The notes beneath the pieces are model-generated. The model did no database searches, was not told the origin of the DNA, and saw nothing but the letters and a program-made list of their open reading frames with translations. Of a stretch of 64,000 bases of DNA, positions 1 to 8,657 are shown in pieces. The DNA comes from Stutzerimonas stutzeri (lineage in GTDB: Bacteria; Pseudomonadota; Gammaproteobacteria; Pseudomonadales; Pseudomonadaceae): the NCBI GenBank assembly GCA_002387205.1, contig DGLA01000005.1, positions 196 to 64,195 of the forward strand, written 5' to 3'. How positions within the stretch are numbered: position 1 is the first letter of the stretch; every line of letters starts with the position of its first letter. Position numbers and translations under genes: made by a program.

Positions 1-249
1 GAGGTAGAACGGCAACCTTTTTTGGGCCTGATGAGCGGATTGACCAACTACACCATGGCTGACGAGTTTCGCGTAAAGCAGGCGCTCGATATCGCTGTTG
101 CGACCGGTGATTTGCTGGCGGTCGGTAAGGATGGCAAGACCAGGCGTCGCAAGGGCACTAGCATCAAATCCAGTGATATTCTGATAGCTCCCCCGCAGAG
201 ACCCATCTTCTTCGTGCCACAGCTGAAGAAATCCAGCTCGGAGAACTGA
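1..249 (+). pseudogene. C-terminal end of three-Cys-motif partner (TcmP-like) protein, copy 1
   Basis: An open frame enters from the left edge in frame 1 and stops at 249, giving about 82 residues. It is closely similar to the last 82 residues of the TcmP-like gene ending at 25996, sharing TNYTMADE, KQALDIAVATGD and the ending KKSSSEN. Family membership is judged from the longer copy. Whether this copy is complete to the left cannot be seen. Right after its stop, about 50 more bases also match the other copy; then the sequence switches to the 3' end of copR. It therefore marks one edge of the copper module. Confidence 0.6.
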
Positions 250-302
250 GGTTCGGCACCGCTCCTTGCTCGGTGGCTCGCCTTAACCGCATCGGTACCG
301 GT
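1..302 (+). repeat. Direct repeat, tcmP 3' end plus downstream spacer (copy 1)
   Basis: These bases align with 25748-26053 in the same orientation, through the tcmP tail and the following non-coding stretch to a shared GGTACCGG. By eye the copies are about 85% identical in the coding part and less in the spacer. They flank about 25 kb of copper genes. The divergence argues against a recent duplication. Confidence 0.7.
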
Positions 303-339
303 AGCTTGGCCCATCGCGTGAAATGCCGAGCATTTCGCT

Positions 340-1020
340 CTAGGGGTCTGGCGCGTCGATCAAATAGCCCATCCCACGCGCGGTTTGTATGAGCTTAGGT
401 TCGAACTCATCATCGATTTTTGCTCTCAGCCGTCGTACCGCCACCTCAATCACATTGGTATCGCTGTCGAAATTCATGTCCCATACTTGGGAGGCGATAA
501 GGGACTTTGAGAGCACTTCCCCGCGACGCCGAAGTAATAGCTCAAGAAGTGCGAATTCCTTTGCAGTTAGGTCTATTCGTTTCCCCGATCGCGTAACTCG
601 ACGCCTGAGCAGATCGACCTCAAGGTCGAGGAGTTTGAGTATTGTTTGGTTGGGGACATTATTGCCGCGGCGAAGCAACGTACGGATCCTGGCTAGCAAT
701 TCGGAGAAGGCGAACGGCTTGATGAGATAATCATCAGCGCCCAACTCCAATCCCTTTACTCGATCCTGAACCCCGTCTCGGGCGGTGAGAAAGAGCACGG
801 GAACCTCATTACCAGCAGCGCGGACTTTCTGTAAAACCTGCCACCCATCCAGGCCAGGCATCATCACGTCTAAGATGAGCAAGTCGTATGTGGTATGAAG
901 CGCGTGCTGAGCAGCATCGGTCCCGTTTTCAACTCTATCGACTGTGAAGCCTGCCTCTGAAAGCCCCTGCTGTAGGTAGGTGCCTGTTTTCGGCTCGTCT
1001 TCAGCAACAAGAAGCTTCAT
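340..1020 (-). CDS. copR: Heavy-metal response regulator, CopR type
   Basis: OmpR/PhoB-class regulator of 226 aa. The receiver has acidic residues E7 and D8, phospho-acceptor D51 in LILDVMMPG and K101 in LIKPF. A C-terminal winged helix ends in VRRLRAKIDD and RGMGYLI. The start at 1020 is chosen because GGAGGG lies 8 bases upstream; a longer frame to 1107 lacks this. The CopR/CusR/IrlR family activates copper genes after phosphorylation by a membrane kinase. No kinase gene is adjacent: the best partner is copS at 10826-12199, nearly 10 kb away. A TTAC-N6-GTAA box about 60 bases upstream suggests autoregulation. It is transcribed away from the copA cluster. Confidence 0.88.
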   Translation of the reverse strand: MKLLVAEDEPKTGTYLQQGLSEAGFTVDRVENGTDAAQHALHTTYDLLILDVMMPGLDGWQVLQKVRAAGNEVPVLFLTARDGVQDRVKGLELGADDYLIKPFAFSELLARIRTLLRRGNNVPNQTILKLLDLEVDLLRRRVTRSGKRIDLTAKEFALLELLLRRRGEVLSKSLIASQVWDMNFDSDTNVIEVAVRRLRAKIDDEFEPKLIQTARGMGYLIDAPDP

Positions 1021-1081
1021 GAAAGTATTCCCTCCGGCATTTGGAGCAGTGTGCCGATTGTCAGGGCGTGCAGCCAGTACC

Positions 1082-1095
1082 TTACAGAAACGTAA
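1082..1095 (-). promoter_or_regulatory. Candidate CopR box upstream of copR
   Basis: TTACAGAAACGTAA, an inverted pair TTAC-N6-GTAA about 60 bases upstream of the copR start. It matches the boxes before copA, the csp-like gene and others in this window. Of the surrounding non-coding stretch 1021-1444, only this box is clear. A weak variant TGAC-N6-GCAA at 1314-1327 could serve the next gene. Confidence 0.6.
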
Positions 1096-1444
1096 TGCTC
1101 GCATCATCTGTCTGACAGCTTGTAGCGTTAACGTCTACATCAGCAGTTGCTTCCACACTCTGCTTTTTGGCCTTTTCCATGCTCCTTTGGCCTATCGGCG
1201 CCTAGATGGCGCCCTTTTTTTGCCCGCTGGAAACAAGACCTATTTGCCTGAACGAAAAGGCACCATGCACGCTACCTGCGCTTTCGCTTGGGCTCACTGC
1301 TTTTATGCATTACTGACGAAACCGCAATGTCTAAATCAGGGTTCTGACAGGAACGCTCGGTTAGCTTAGACACAAGACCAAGCCAAAGCCTCTATTTATG
1401 GAGCTGCGCTGGGTCTCCCATGTCTTCGAACGAGGTAACAAGTA

Positions 1445-1654
1445 ATGAAATTCTTCAGATCCGTTTCTGTACTGCTCGCCATCGCAGCAAGCTCTTCCTA
1501 TGCAATGGCAGAAGGTGGTGGTGATCGTACCTTTGCTCGTATGGAGCAGGCTCGCCAAATAGCGATCGCTAGTTATCAGGCTGACCAGAAGGACCAAGCC
1601 CAGGAGGTAGCCTCAAAAGCAACTTCAGCGAAGCACGCCCACGCTAATTGCTGA
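1445..1654 (+). CDS. Small secreted PtrA-like protein
   Basis: A 69-aa protein with a signal peptide (MKFFRSVSVLLAIAASSSYAMA) followed by AEGGGDRTFARMEQAR. This matches the AEGGSDR...M pattern of the PtrA N-terminal family, small copper-inducible periplasmic proteins of Pseudomonas. The tail ends KHAHANC and could bind metal. A relative with the same mature start (AEGGSERTLNRLN) is encoded at 12834-13151. A GAGG sequence a few bases upstream of the ATG supports the start. It lies between divergent copR and copA. The exact role of this family is not settled. Confidence 0.65.
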   Translation: MKFFRSVSVLLAIAASSSYAMAEGGGDRTFARMEQARQIAIASYQADQKDQAQEVASKATSAKHAHANC

Positions 1655-2034
1655 AGCGAAACCTTACGCAACTGTGACCATGCACCTCTCGGAACTGTGG
1701 CAGCTTTCTCGGATGTTGTAGTTGCCACGGTGTTGGTAGTTGTAACATTCGTTGGAAGAACCGGCGATATCAGCATTAACAGCGCACATTATTTTAAGCG
1801 ATTATTATCAAAGCTGCAGCCTAAATTAAACTATTAAGATGATCGGAATATAATAATGTGAAGGCAGCGGTTAGAGGCTGATGGTATTAGCCGTACATTG
1901 AGCAATCTTTGACTTCAATGAGTATCGTTGCAACCGGATCCTTGCACGGAAATCAAAAGCCATTGCGCAGCTTCCACCTGGAGATTGACATGCTCACAGG
2001 CGATTTTTTGGGCGATTTCTGAAGCGCTTTAAGC

Positions 2035-2048
2035 TTACAAAAATGTAA
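2035..2048 (+). promoter_or_regulatory. CopR box upstream of copA
   Basis: TTACAAAAATGTAA, a near-perfect palindrome about 155 bases upstream of copA and identical to the box at 8644. The 548-base gap 1655-2202 around it is AT-rich, and I see no gene in it. The distance suggests a long leader on the copA transcript or an additional unrecognised element. Confidence 0.7.
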
Positions 2049-2202
2049 TCCCGCGTCTTTCTTAGGCATGCCATATTTACGATTAAAGGCGAGTCGCTTG
2101 ATAAGACAGACCGTGCGCGAGTTTCTAAGATCAATTAACGCTGGCAACACCAACCTTACGGCTGGTTTCGGCTTGGCTCCTTAGTTTGATTGGAACCTAC
2201 AC

Positions 2203-4044
2203 ATGCAACGTAAAACCTCTAGGCGAACCTTTGTTAAAGGCTTGACTGCCGCAGGCATCCTTGGCGGTCTTGGCTTGTGGCGAGCTCCGGTCTGGGCAGT
2301 GACTAGCCCAGGCCAGCCCAGCGTACTAAGTGGCACGGAGTTCGATCTGCTGATTGGGGAGACGCCGGTCAATATCACCGGCGCGGCCCGGACAGCGATG
2401 ACTATCAATGGGACCATCCCAGGGCCGCTTCTACGTTGGCGTGAAGGGGATACCGTCACGCTGCGAGTCAGAAATAAGTTGAGCGAAGATACATCGATTC
2501 ACTGGCACGGCATGATCCTGCCGGCCAACATGGATGGCGTGCCTGGATTGAGCTTCCACGGCATCGCTCCCGATGGCATGTATGTCTACAAGTTTCAGGT
2601 TAAACAGAACGGTACCTATTGGTACCACAGTCATTCAGGCCTACAAGAGCAGCTTGGTGTCTATGGTCCCTTGGTCATCGATGCGAAGGATCCCGAACCG
2701 TTCAGCTATGACCGCGACTATGTGGTGATGTTGACTGATTGGTCCGATGAGGATCCCGCTCGAATCCTTTCTAAGCTCAAGAAGCAGTCCGATTATTACA
2801 ACTTCCACAAGCGCACTGTCGGAGACTTCATTAACGATGTGAGCGAAGACGGCTGGGCCGCTACGATTGCGAATCGGAAAATGTGGGCTCAGATGAAAAT
2901 GAGTCCCACCGACCTCGCCGACGTAAGCGGCTACACCTATACCTATCTAATGAACGGCCAAGCACCCGACGGGAACTGGACCGGCATCTTTAAGCCCGGC
3001 GAGAAGCTTCGTCTGCGGTTCATCAACGGCTCGGCCATGAGCTATTTCGATGTCCGCATTCCAGGGCTGAAGATGACTGTAGTCGCAGCCGATGGCCAAT
3101 ACGTCAACCCAGTTAGCGTCGACGAATTCCGCATTGCCGTGGCAGAAACCTACGATGTGATTGTCGAGCCTGCGACCGAGGAGGCTTACACGATCTTCGC
3201 CCAATCGATGGATCGCACAGGATACGCCCGTGGCACGCTAGCGGTTGCCGAAGGGCTGAGCGCTCCTGTTCCAGAAACCGATCCTCGACCACTAATCACC
3301 ATGGACGACATGGGGATGGATCACGGCAGCATGGGCGGTATGGCGGGCATGGACCATGGCGGCGACATGGGCGCGATGGACCATAGCAACATGTCCGGCA
3401 TGAACCACGGTGACATGCAAGGGATGGGCGACATGGGCGCAATGGCCGGCATGGATCACAGCAAAATGGGTGGGATGTCCGGGATGGACCACTCTGGAAT
3501 GGCTGGGATGAGCGCAGGTATGCAATCGCACCCGCCCTCAGAGTCCAATAACCCACTGGTGGACATGCAGACCATGAGCCCAACTCATAGGCTGAACGAT
3601 CCCGGTATTGGCTTACGAGACAACGGCCGCCGAGTCCTGACCTATAGCGACTTGAGAAGCACTTTCCCCGATCCGGACGGCCGTGAGCCCAGTCGGACGA
3701 TCGAACTCCATCTCACCGGCCACATGGAGAAGTTCTCCTGGTCATTTGACGGTATAGAGTTCTCTGATTCGGAGCCCCTGCGGCTCAAATATGGCGAGCG
3801 GGTACGCATCACTTTGGTCAACGACACCATGATGACCCATCCGATTCATCTGCATGGTATGTGGAGCGATCTTGAAGATGAGAATGGAAAGTTCATGGTT
3901 CGCAAGCACACGATCGACATGCCTCCAGGTTCGAAGCGCAGCTACCGCGTGACAGCCGATGCGCTCGGGCGTTGGGCTTATCACTGTCACCTACTGCTTC
4001 ACATGGAAATGGGCATGTTTCGTGAAGTCCGAGTGGACGAGTAA
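2203..4044 (+). CDS. copA: Periplasmic multicopper oxidase CopA/PcoA
   Basis: A 613-aa protein exported by the Tat system (SRRTFVKG at residues 6-13). It has cupredoxin domains with the copper-binding motifs HWHG (100-103), YHSH (141-144), HPIHLHG from residue 546 and HCHLLLHMEMGM from 594. Between the second and third domains, about residues 367-443, is a run of MDH/MxGM repeats typical of CopA and thought to bind many copper ions. The family oxidises Cu(I) and sequesters copper in the periplasm. It starts a transcription unit with the Met/His-rich gene (12-base gap), copB and a cytochrome. The start has only a weak ribosome site (GGAA). The length is normal for the family. Confidence 0.95.
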   Translation: MQRKTSRRTFVKGLTAAGILGGLGLWRAPVWAVTSPGQPSVLSGTEFDLLIGETPVNITGAARTAMTINGTIPGPLLRWREGDTVTLRVRNKLSEDTSIHWHGMILPANMDGVPGLSFHGIAPDGMYVYKFQVKQNGTYWYHSHSGLQEQLGVYGPLVIDAKDPEPFSYDRDYVVMLTDWSDEDPARILSKLKKQSDYYNFHKRTVGDFINDVSEDGWAATIANRKMWAQMKMSPTDLADVSGYTYTYLMNGQAPDGNWTGIFKPGEKLRLRFINGSAMSYFDVRIPGLKMTVVAADGQYVNPVSVDEFRIAVAETYDVIVEPATEEAYTIFAQSMDRTGYARGTLAVAEGLSAPVPETDPRPLITMDDMGMDHGSMGGMAGMDHGGDMGAMDHSNMSGMNHGDMQGMGDMGAMAGMDHSKMGGMSGMDHSGMAGMSAGMQSHPPSESNNPLVDMQTMSPTHRLNDPGIGLRDNGRRVLTYSDLRSTFPDPDGREPSRTIELHLTGHMEKFSWSFDGIEFSDSEPLRLKYGERVRITLVNDTMMTHPIHLHGMWSDLEDENGKFMVRKHTIDMPPGSKRSYRVTADALGRWAYHCHLLLHMEMGMFREVRVDE

Positions 4045-4056
4045 GAGGAACTTTAT

Positions 4057-4359
4057 ATGGGAAATTTTACGAAGCGTAAAACTCTTATCGGCAGCGCGTT
4101 AATGTTCAGTCTGCTGGGCGTAATGAATATGTCAGCTGCGTTTGCAGAGCAAAAGCATGATCAGCACAAGCAATCATCGGCTTCATCGCAGAATCCAGGC
4201 AACAAGCCGGCATCTCAGACACAAGGCACCTCTAACTCAAAAATGAACCACGACGACATGGATCATGGCTCGATGGACCATGGAGAAATGGAGCACGGCA
4301 AGATGGATCATGACCCCAAGGCCACTGATACTGAGGTGGATTCGCACCATGACCACTAG
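4057..4359 (+). CDS. Met/His-rich secreted protein between copA and copB
   Basis: A 100-aa protein with a signal peptide (cleavage expected after AAFA), a Gln/Ser-rich linker and a C-terminal run of MDHGSMDHGEMEHGKMDHD. AGAGGAACTT just upstream gives a good ribosome site. The gene overlaps the copB start by 11 bases, so translational coupling is likely. The repeat resembles the Met-rich region of CopA and the N-terminus of CopB. I infer a periplasmic copper-binding role. It has no recognised catalytic domain and could be a derivative of the Met-rich part of copA or copB. Confidence 0.75.
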   Translation: MGNFTKRKTLIGSALMFSLLGVMNMSAAFAEQKHDQHKQSSASSQNPGNKPASQTQGTSNSKMNHDDMDHGSMDHGEMEHGKMDHDPKATDTEVDSHHDH

Positions 4360-5347
4360 ACCTTCTCGCTTTGCTCTGATTGCGCTCGGAGTTTCGTTGA
4401 GCGCAGCGGCTGGAGGGACAGCCAACGCTGCCGAGATGATGGATCATTCGATGCATCAAACCCCTCCTGCTGAGGCAGCTCAAGCCCCTGCATCTTCAGC
4501 GAAGCCCGCAGCTAAGAATCATGGCTCCGGTGGGCAAACGGACCATTCTGCGATGGGTCATGGTGCGATGGACCATAGCACGATGAACCATGGCCAAATG
4601 AAGCATGACGATACGCTCGAAATGCCCGGCATGGTTCATCCCTCGTTCATTCCAGTATTGACCGATGCGGATAGAGAAGCGGCTTTCCCTGGTCTTCAAG
4701 GTCATACAGTCCATGACAAGTATCTGGCCTGGTTCCTTCTGCTAGATCAACTTGAGTACCAGAACGCAAATGAAGGTAGCACCCTCAGTTGGGAAGCTAC
4801 TGCCTGGGTTGGTGGCGATATCAATCGGTTCTGGTTTCGCTCGGAAGGTGAGCGAACGAATGGCGTTACTGAAGATGCGGAAATTCAGGCGCTCTACGGG
4901 CGTGCCATCAGCCCCTGGTGGGATGTGGTAGCAGGTGTTCGCCAGGACTTTAAGCCCGAGTCGCCGCAGACGTGGGCGGCTTTAGGCGTCCAGGGGATGG
5001 CTCTGTATAACTTTGAGGCGGAAGCCACCGCCTTCGTCGGTGAAGGTGGGCAGACAGCAGCACGTTTTGAAGGCGAGTACGACATTCTCCTCACTAACCG
5101 GCTGATCCTCCAACCGACTGCCGAGCTCAATTTCTATGGCAAGGACGATCCTGCGCGCGGAGTAGGCGCTGGTCTCGCAAACACAGAGGTGGGGCTCCGC
5201 CTCCGATACGAAATCGTTCGTGAGTTCGCACCGTACATCGGCGTCACGTGGAGCCGGGCATACGGTAATACCGCCGATATGGCGAGAGATGAAGGCGAAG
5301 ACGTAGATGAGGCGCGGTTCGTTGCTGGCATCAGGCTTTGGTTTTAA
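4349..5347 (+). CDS. copB: Outer-membrane copper resistance protein CopB
   Basis: A 332-aa protein with a signal peptide, then a Met/His-rich segment (MMDHSMHQ; MGHGAMDHSTMNHGQM) and a C-terminal beta-barrel ending in LWF, a usual outer-membrane terminal signature. It matches the CopB/PcoB family, including HTVHDKYLAWFLLLDQLE and WEATAWVGGDINRFW. I start it at 4349 (MTTRPSRFALIALG) because this gives a proper signal peptide and an upstream GAGGTGG; a longer frame from 4265 would lack one. CopB is thought to bind or release copper at the outer membrane and nearly always follows copA. Confidence 0.9.
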   Translation: MTTRPSRFALIALGVSLSAAAGGTANAAEMMDHSMHQTPPAEAAQAPASSAKPAAKNHGSGGQTDHSAMGHGAMDHSTMNHGQMKHDDTLEMPGMVHPSFIPVLTDADREAAFPGLQGHTVHDKYLAWFLLLDQLEYQNANEGSTLSWEATAWVGGDINRFWFRSEGERTNGVTEDAEIQALYGRAISPWWDVVAGVRQDFKPESPQTWAALGVQGMALYNFEAEATAFVGEGGQTAARFEGEYDILLTNRLILQPTAELNFYGKDDPARGVGAGLANTEVGLRLRYEIVREFAPYIGVTWSRAYGNTADMARDEGEDVDEARFVAGIRLWF

Positions 5348-5356
5348 GGACCCTAG

Positions 5357-6166
5357 ATGAAAAGAATAATTATTAGCTTCGCTGCCTTCTGCGCACTAGG
5401 CCTGTTGGTGGTGGCCGGTGTTGTTTTCTCGGGACTAATAAACGTTGCCGCGGATGATCCTCATACGGGAGTCGTGCACGCATTCCTGGAAACTGCTCGC
5501 AATCGCTCGATTGAGGTTCGCTCCGAAGACATAGTCGTGCCATCTCTCGACGATGAAGACCAAATCCGCGCCGGGGCGGGGAACTACGACTCGATGTGTG
5601 TGGGTTGTCATTTGGCGCCAGGCATGGCTGAGACCGAGCTAAGCAATGGCCTTTATCCCGCTCCACCCAGCCTGGCTGAAGCGGGGCCATACGATGACCC
5701 AGCAAAAACATTTTGGGTCATCAAGCATGGCATTAAGGCCACTGGGATGCCCGCGTGGGGTAAAAGCATGGCTGACCCGTACATCTGGGGAATGGTGGCT
5801 TTTCTGCAGAAGCTTCCTGAGTTAGATGAAGGAGCGTATCGAGCACTCGTTGCGTCTAGCGGTGGTCACCAGCATGGTGGTGGGGAGACCCCAGCTGGGC
5901 ATAGTGAGCAACACGGCGAGATGGCCTCGGGCGACCACCATCAGGGCGACAGTGGCGGCTCGGATCACCATGGCTCCAGCAGCACAGGTGGAGCATCCGG
6001 CCAATCAGGCTCCGGTCATCATGGTAATAACGAAAGCGATGACCATCATGCGTCCGAGGAGCCCCAGGCGGTTGAGCACAGCAATGGCAGTGACAGTGCC
6101 GATGCGGAAGGCAAATCCCCTTCAAAAAACCATGTGCACGCAGACGGGAAGCAACACGAGCACTAA
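5357..6166 (+). CDS. Cytochrome c with His-rich C-terminal tail
   Basis: A 269-aa protein. An N-terminal hydrophobic helix (about residues 4-28) anchors or exports it. A single haem c site CVGCH lies at 81-85, with GMPAWG (M131) as the likely distal methionine. After about residue 169 there is a ~100-residue low-complexity tail full of His, Gly, Ser and Asp. It follows copB by 9 bases and is probably cotranscribed. A small cytochrome c after copAB could pass electrons to or from CopA. The His-rich tail would bind Cu(II) or Ni/Zn. The fusion of a cytochrome with such a long tail is unusual; the function is inferred. Confidence 0.8.
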   Translation: MKRIIISFAAFCALGLLVVAGVVFSGLINVAADDPHTGVVHAFLETARNRSIEVRSEDIVVPSLDDEDQIRAGAGNYDSMCVGCHLAPGMAETELSNGLYPAPPSLAEAGPYDDPAKTFWVIKHGIKATGMPAWGKSMADPYIWGMVAFLQKLPELDEGAYRALVASSGGHQHGGGETPAGHSEQHGEMASGDHHQGDSGGSDHHGSSSTGGASGQSGSGHHGNNESDDHHASEEPQAVEHSNGSDSADAEGKSPSKNHVHADGKQHEH

Positions 6167-6506
6167 CATCCGGTATATGTGTGCCTATGCGGTTCTGATC
6201 GAGGCTCTAAGAAAGGCGGTTCAGCAAGCAGAGGATCGGCCCTAGGCCATCCTAGTCGACGCAACGGTACCGGAGGGCTTTGCAATTGCTTCCTTCCTAA
6301 AAGTTAGGCCGCAAGGCCAGTAACTTACCTAGTTAAGCGGCTTGCGCTCCGGCCGTTCCCCAACGAATGCTTCCAGTCGTGGCGACAGGGAGCTCCCTCA
6401 TTTTCAACTCAATCATCTCGAACAGACTAGCGAAGCCGTACAGGCAATCTGACGGCCACATCGCCACCAACTGCGCCCGCAGATCCCCGGTGCGGTTGGA
6501 CTTACC

Positions 6507-6520
6507 TTACAACATTGTAA
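6507..6520 (+). promoter_or_regulatory. CopR box upstream of Csp-like gene
   Basis: TTACAACATTGTAA, a perfect TTACAA/TTGTAA inverted repeat about 125 bases before the Cys-rich gene at 6645. The rest of the gap 6167-6644 shows no convincing gene. Confidence 0.65.
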
Positions 6521-6644
6521 TGAGGTTTTTCGAAACGGGCTCGGTAGGAGCGTGTCGTAATTCAGTGTCTGCTAACAGGCTGATGAGCCATATCGGCCAG
6601 TAACCAAACGACGAAATACAACTATCGAACCCTGGAGAACGTAA

Positions 6645-6974
6645 ATGACAAACTCAATGTTCGCATCCTGTATCCAAGCTTGTTCGAACTGTGCCCTAGT
6701 GTGCGAAATGTGCGCCTCTGCTTGCCTACGCGAGGATGATGTAAAAATGATGGCTCGCTGCATCGAGCTTGACCGCGACTGCGCGGACATTTGCAGGTTG
6801 GCTGCCACACTGATGAGCCGCGAAAGTGAATATGCTAAGAAGTTCTGCGCCCTTTGCGCCAAGATCTGCCGTGCATGCGGAGAGGAATGCGCGAAGCATG
6901 AAATGGATCATTGCCAAGAGTGTGCGAAGGCGTGCATGAACTGCGCTGAGGAATGTGAGCGTATGGCAGGATAA
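6645..6974 (+). CDS. Cys-rich four-helix-bundle copper-storage protein (Csp-like, DUF326)
   Basis: A 109-aa protein with 19 cysteines in spaced pairs (CIQACSNC, CALCAKIC, CQECAKAC, CMNCAEEC). This is the pattern of the Csp/DUF326 four-helix bundle, in which cysteines line the core and hold many Cu(I) ions. There is no signal peptide or Tat motif, so a cytosolic Csp3-like store is likely. GGAGAACGTAA precedes the ATG. A CopR-type box lies about 125 bases upstream, tying it to copper induction. It is a single-gene unit: the next gene starts almost 400 bases later. Confidence 0.85.
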   Translation: MTNSMFASCIQACSNCALVCEMCASACLREDDVKMMARCIELDRDCADICRLAATLMSRESEYAKKFCALCAKICRACGEECAKHEMDHCQECAKACMNCAEECERMAG

Positions 6975-7352
6975 CATCCGTAACTCACTGCTCTGGCACT
7001 ACTAAATTGGGAGTGTCAGAGCCCCTCGAAGAATAAGAAAAGCCATGGTGCGCTTAATGTTCGCGCCTCCATGACATATCGAAAAAGTGCGTACGATACC
7101 CGCAACTGCCAAGAGCGAATCAATCCCTGTCCAGCAGCATTTCATTCCAAAGCGAAATACGATAGTTACGCGCTAGCAACTCTTACTTAGCCACCGATGA
7201 TCGCCACCGTAACGGTCTATTCTCTTGCCACTGTCTCCCGATTGAGCGCTGAAAACTAATTGAGTGAATTAGCATGAAAGCTCCTGGCAAAAAGGCGGTC
7301 CAACAACAACCAAGCGGGCCATGCGACCTTATTTTGCTGGGAGAAAACGAAA
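6975..7352. other. Intergenic stretch with a hairpin
   Basis: No gene is apparent. An imperfect 10-bp hairpin (CTCTGGCACT at 6991-7000 against AGTGTCAGAG at 7012-7021) just after the Csp-like gene could end its transcript, but it has no T-run. The remainder is non-coding in any convincing frame. Confidence 0.4.
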
Positions 7353-8078
7353 ATGGTTTTGCGAATATTCCCATCGCAGCGATTGGCTTTGCTGCTAGTA
7401 CTGCTCGCCGTTCTGCAACTCAGTGGCTGCGCCGTTTCCCCGCGCCTGAAACCAAGCGACCAGCCAAGCGTTGCTCGCAAAACCTTTGTCATCACTGGTG
7501 CCTCCAGTGGCTTCGGCCGCGGCGTGGCGCTCAAGCTTGCCGCTCTGCAAGGCGACGTGGTGCTAGCGGCCCGCCGGACCGACGTGCTCGAAGAACTGGC
7601 CGCGCAGATACGCATGGCTGGAGGATCGGCACTGGTGGTGACCACCGACGTGAGCAACCCGAACGAGATGCAGGACTTGGCACGAGCCGCCATCGAGCGT
7701 TTCGGCAGGATCGACGTTTGGATTAACAACGCTGCGGTCGGAGCGCTGGGTCGTTTCGAGGACGTTCCCGTCGAGGACCATGCGCGGATCGTGGATGTCA
7801 ATCTTAAGGGCATGATCTATGGCAGCCACGCAGCCATGCGCCAGTTCAGAGCTCAAGGCTTCGGCACGCTTGTCAACGTGGGCTCAGTCGAGAGCGAGAT
7901 ACCGCTGGCTTATCATGCCTCCTCCGCAGCGACCAAAGGTGGCGTCATAAATCTCGGCGCGGCAATCGCTGAGGAGATTCGCCTGAGCGGTAGCGAGACC
8001 ATCAATGTCGCCACCGTCATGCCCTGGGCTGTGGACACACCGTTTCTGGGAATCAATTTGCCCTTTCTAGTTCATTGA
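7353..8078 (+). pseudogene. Truncated SDR oxidoreductase with lipoprotein signal
   Basis: A 241-aa frame with a lipobox (LQLSGC near residue 25), the NAD(P)-binding glycine motif TGASSGFG and NNAA, so a short-chain dehydrogenase. Two defects suggest it is dead. The catalytic Tyr of YxxxK is replaced by Ser (YHASSAATK; relatives read YHASYAATK as I recall). The chain also ends soon after the PWAVDTPF motif with an unrelated tail. Its last 26 bases overlap the 3' end of the convergent DUF305 gene, so the truncation point is probably where the copper-related segment was joined. GGGAG before the ATG supports the start. Confidence 0.65.
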
Positions 8079-8508
8079 TCAGGGACTTCATTTCTGCGAT
8101 TTCTCGGCGCTGAGCGTCGATGATTTCGTCAGCTAACTTGCGGACGCGAGGATCTGAAATCTGAGCTCGTTCACTTGTTAGGATTGCTATGGAATGGTGG
8201 GGGATCATGGCCTTCATGTAGTCCGTGTCGTCTACCGTCGCTTGCCCACGTACAAGCCATAGTGCAATGGTAAAAGCTACTGCACTTCCTGCCAATATCG
8301 CTAGGTTTACTGACTTACGCTTATACATGTTGAGCATGAATGCGAGCATGACTACTGCCATTACCGCGCCCATCACTAATGCCATCCAAGCGCGAGTCTC
8401 GCTCCAAAAAACATGCTCGAACGAGTAAGTATTTAAGTACATCACGCCATACATAATGATCGTAGACGTGGCTACCATCGCTGCAAAGCGCCAGTAAGAC
8501 ATTTGCAT
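8053..8508 (-). CDS. DUF305 membrane protein
   Basis: A 151-aa protein with three N-terminal membrane helices and a C-terminal DUF305 segment carrying YMKAMIPHHSIAILTSERAQ. DUF305 proteins commonly sit in copper and other metal-resistance loci; their biochemical role is unknown, though the MIPHH motif suggests metal binding. A TTACAAAAATGTAA box 136 bases upstream of the start places it in the CopR regulon. It stands alone and converges with the broken SDR gene. Confidence 0.8.
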   Translation of the reverse strand: MQMSYWRFAAMVATSTIIMYGVMYLNTYSFEHVFWSETRAWMALVMGAVMAVVMLAFMLNMYKRKSVNLAILAGSAVAFTIALWLVRGQATVDDTDYMKAMIPHHSIAILTSERAQISDPRVRKLADEIIDAQRREIAEMKSLINELERAN

Positions 8509-8643
8509 AGTTAGACCTCTTTAATGATTGCTGCTGGATCGGCGACTCAACGTGTTCGCGCAGCCCTGCTTAGAAGTGGCTTTCGAATGCTCTCCTAAAA
8601 ACGGACAAGCCGAAGATGATGAGGTTTCGATTTTTTGAGAAGC

Positions 8644-8657
8644 TTACAAAAATGTAA
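8644..8657 (-). promoter_or_regulatory. CopR box upstream of DUF305 gene
   Basis: TTACAAAAATGTAA, identical to the copA box, 136 bases upstream of the DUF305 start. The rest of the gap 8509-9052 contains nothing I can call as a gene. Confidence 0.7.

Noticed and set aside
3292..3583. Two overlapping minus-strand frames rich in His or Cys/Pro
   Set aside because: They are antisense to the Met-rich repeat of CopA; the composition is a by-product of ATG/GAC/CAC repeats.
2203..6166. copC/copD-type genes in the copA cluster
   Set aside because: I looked for CopC-like or CopD-like membrane proteins after copB; only the His-tailed cytochrome is there.
7274..7726. 150-codon plus-strand frame
   Set aside because: It overlaps the SDR frame, which has clear family motifs, and its own sequence is Arg-rich shadow.
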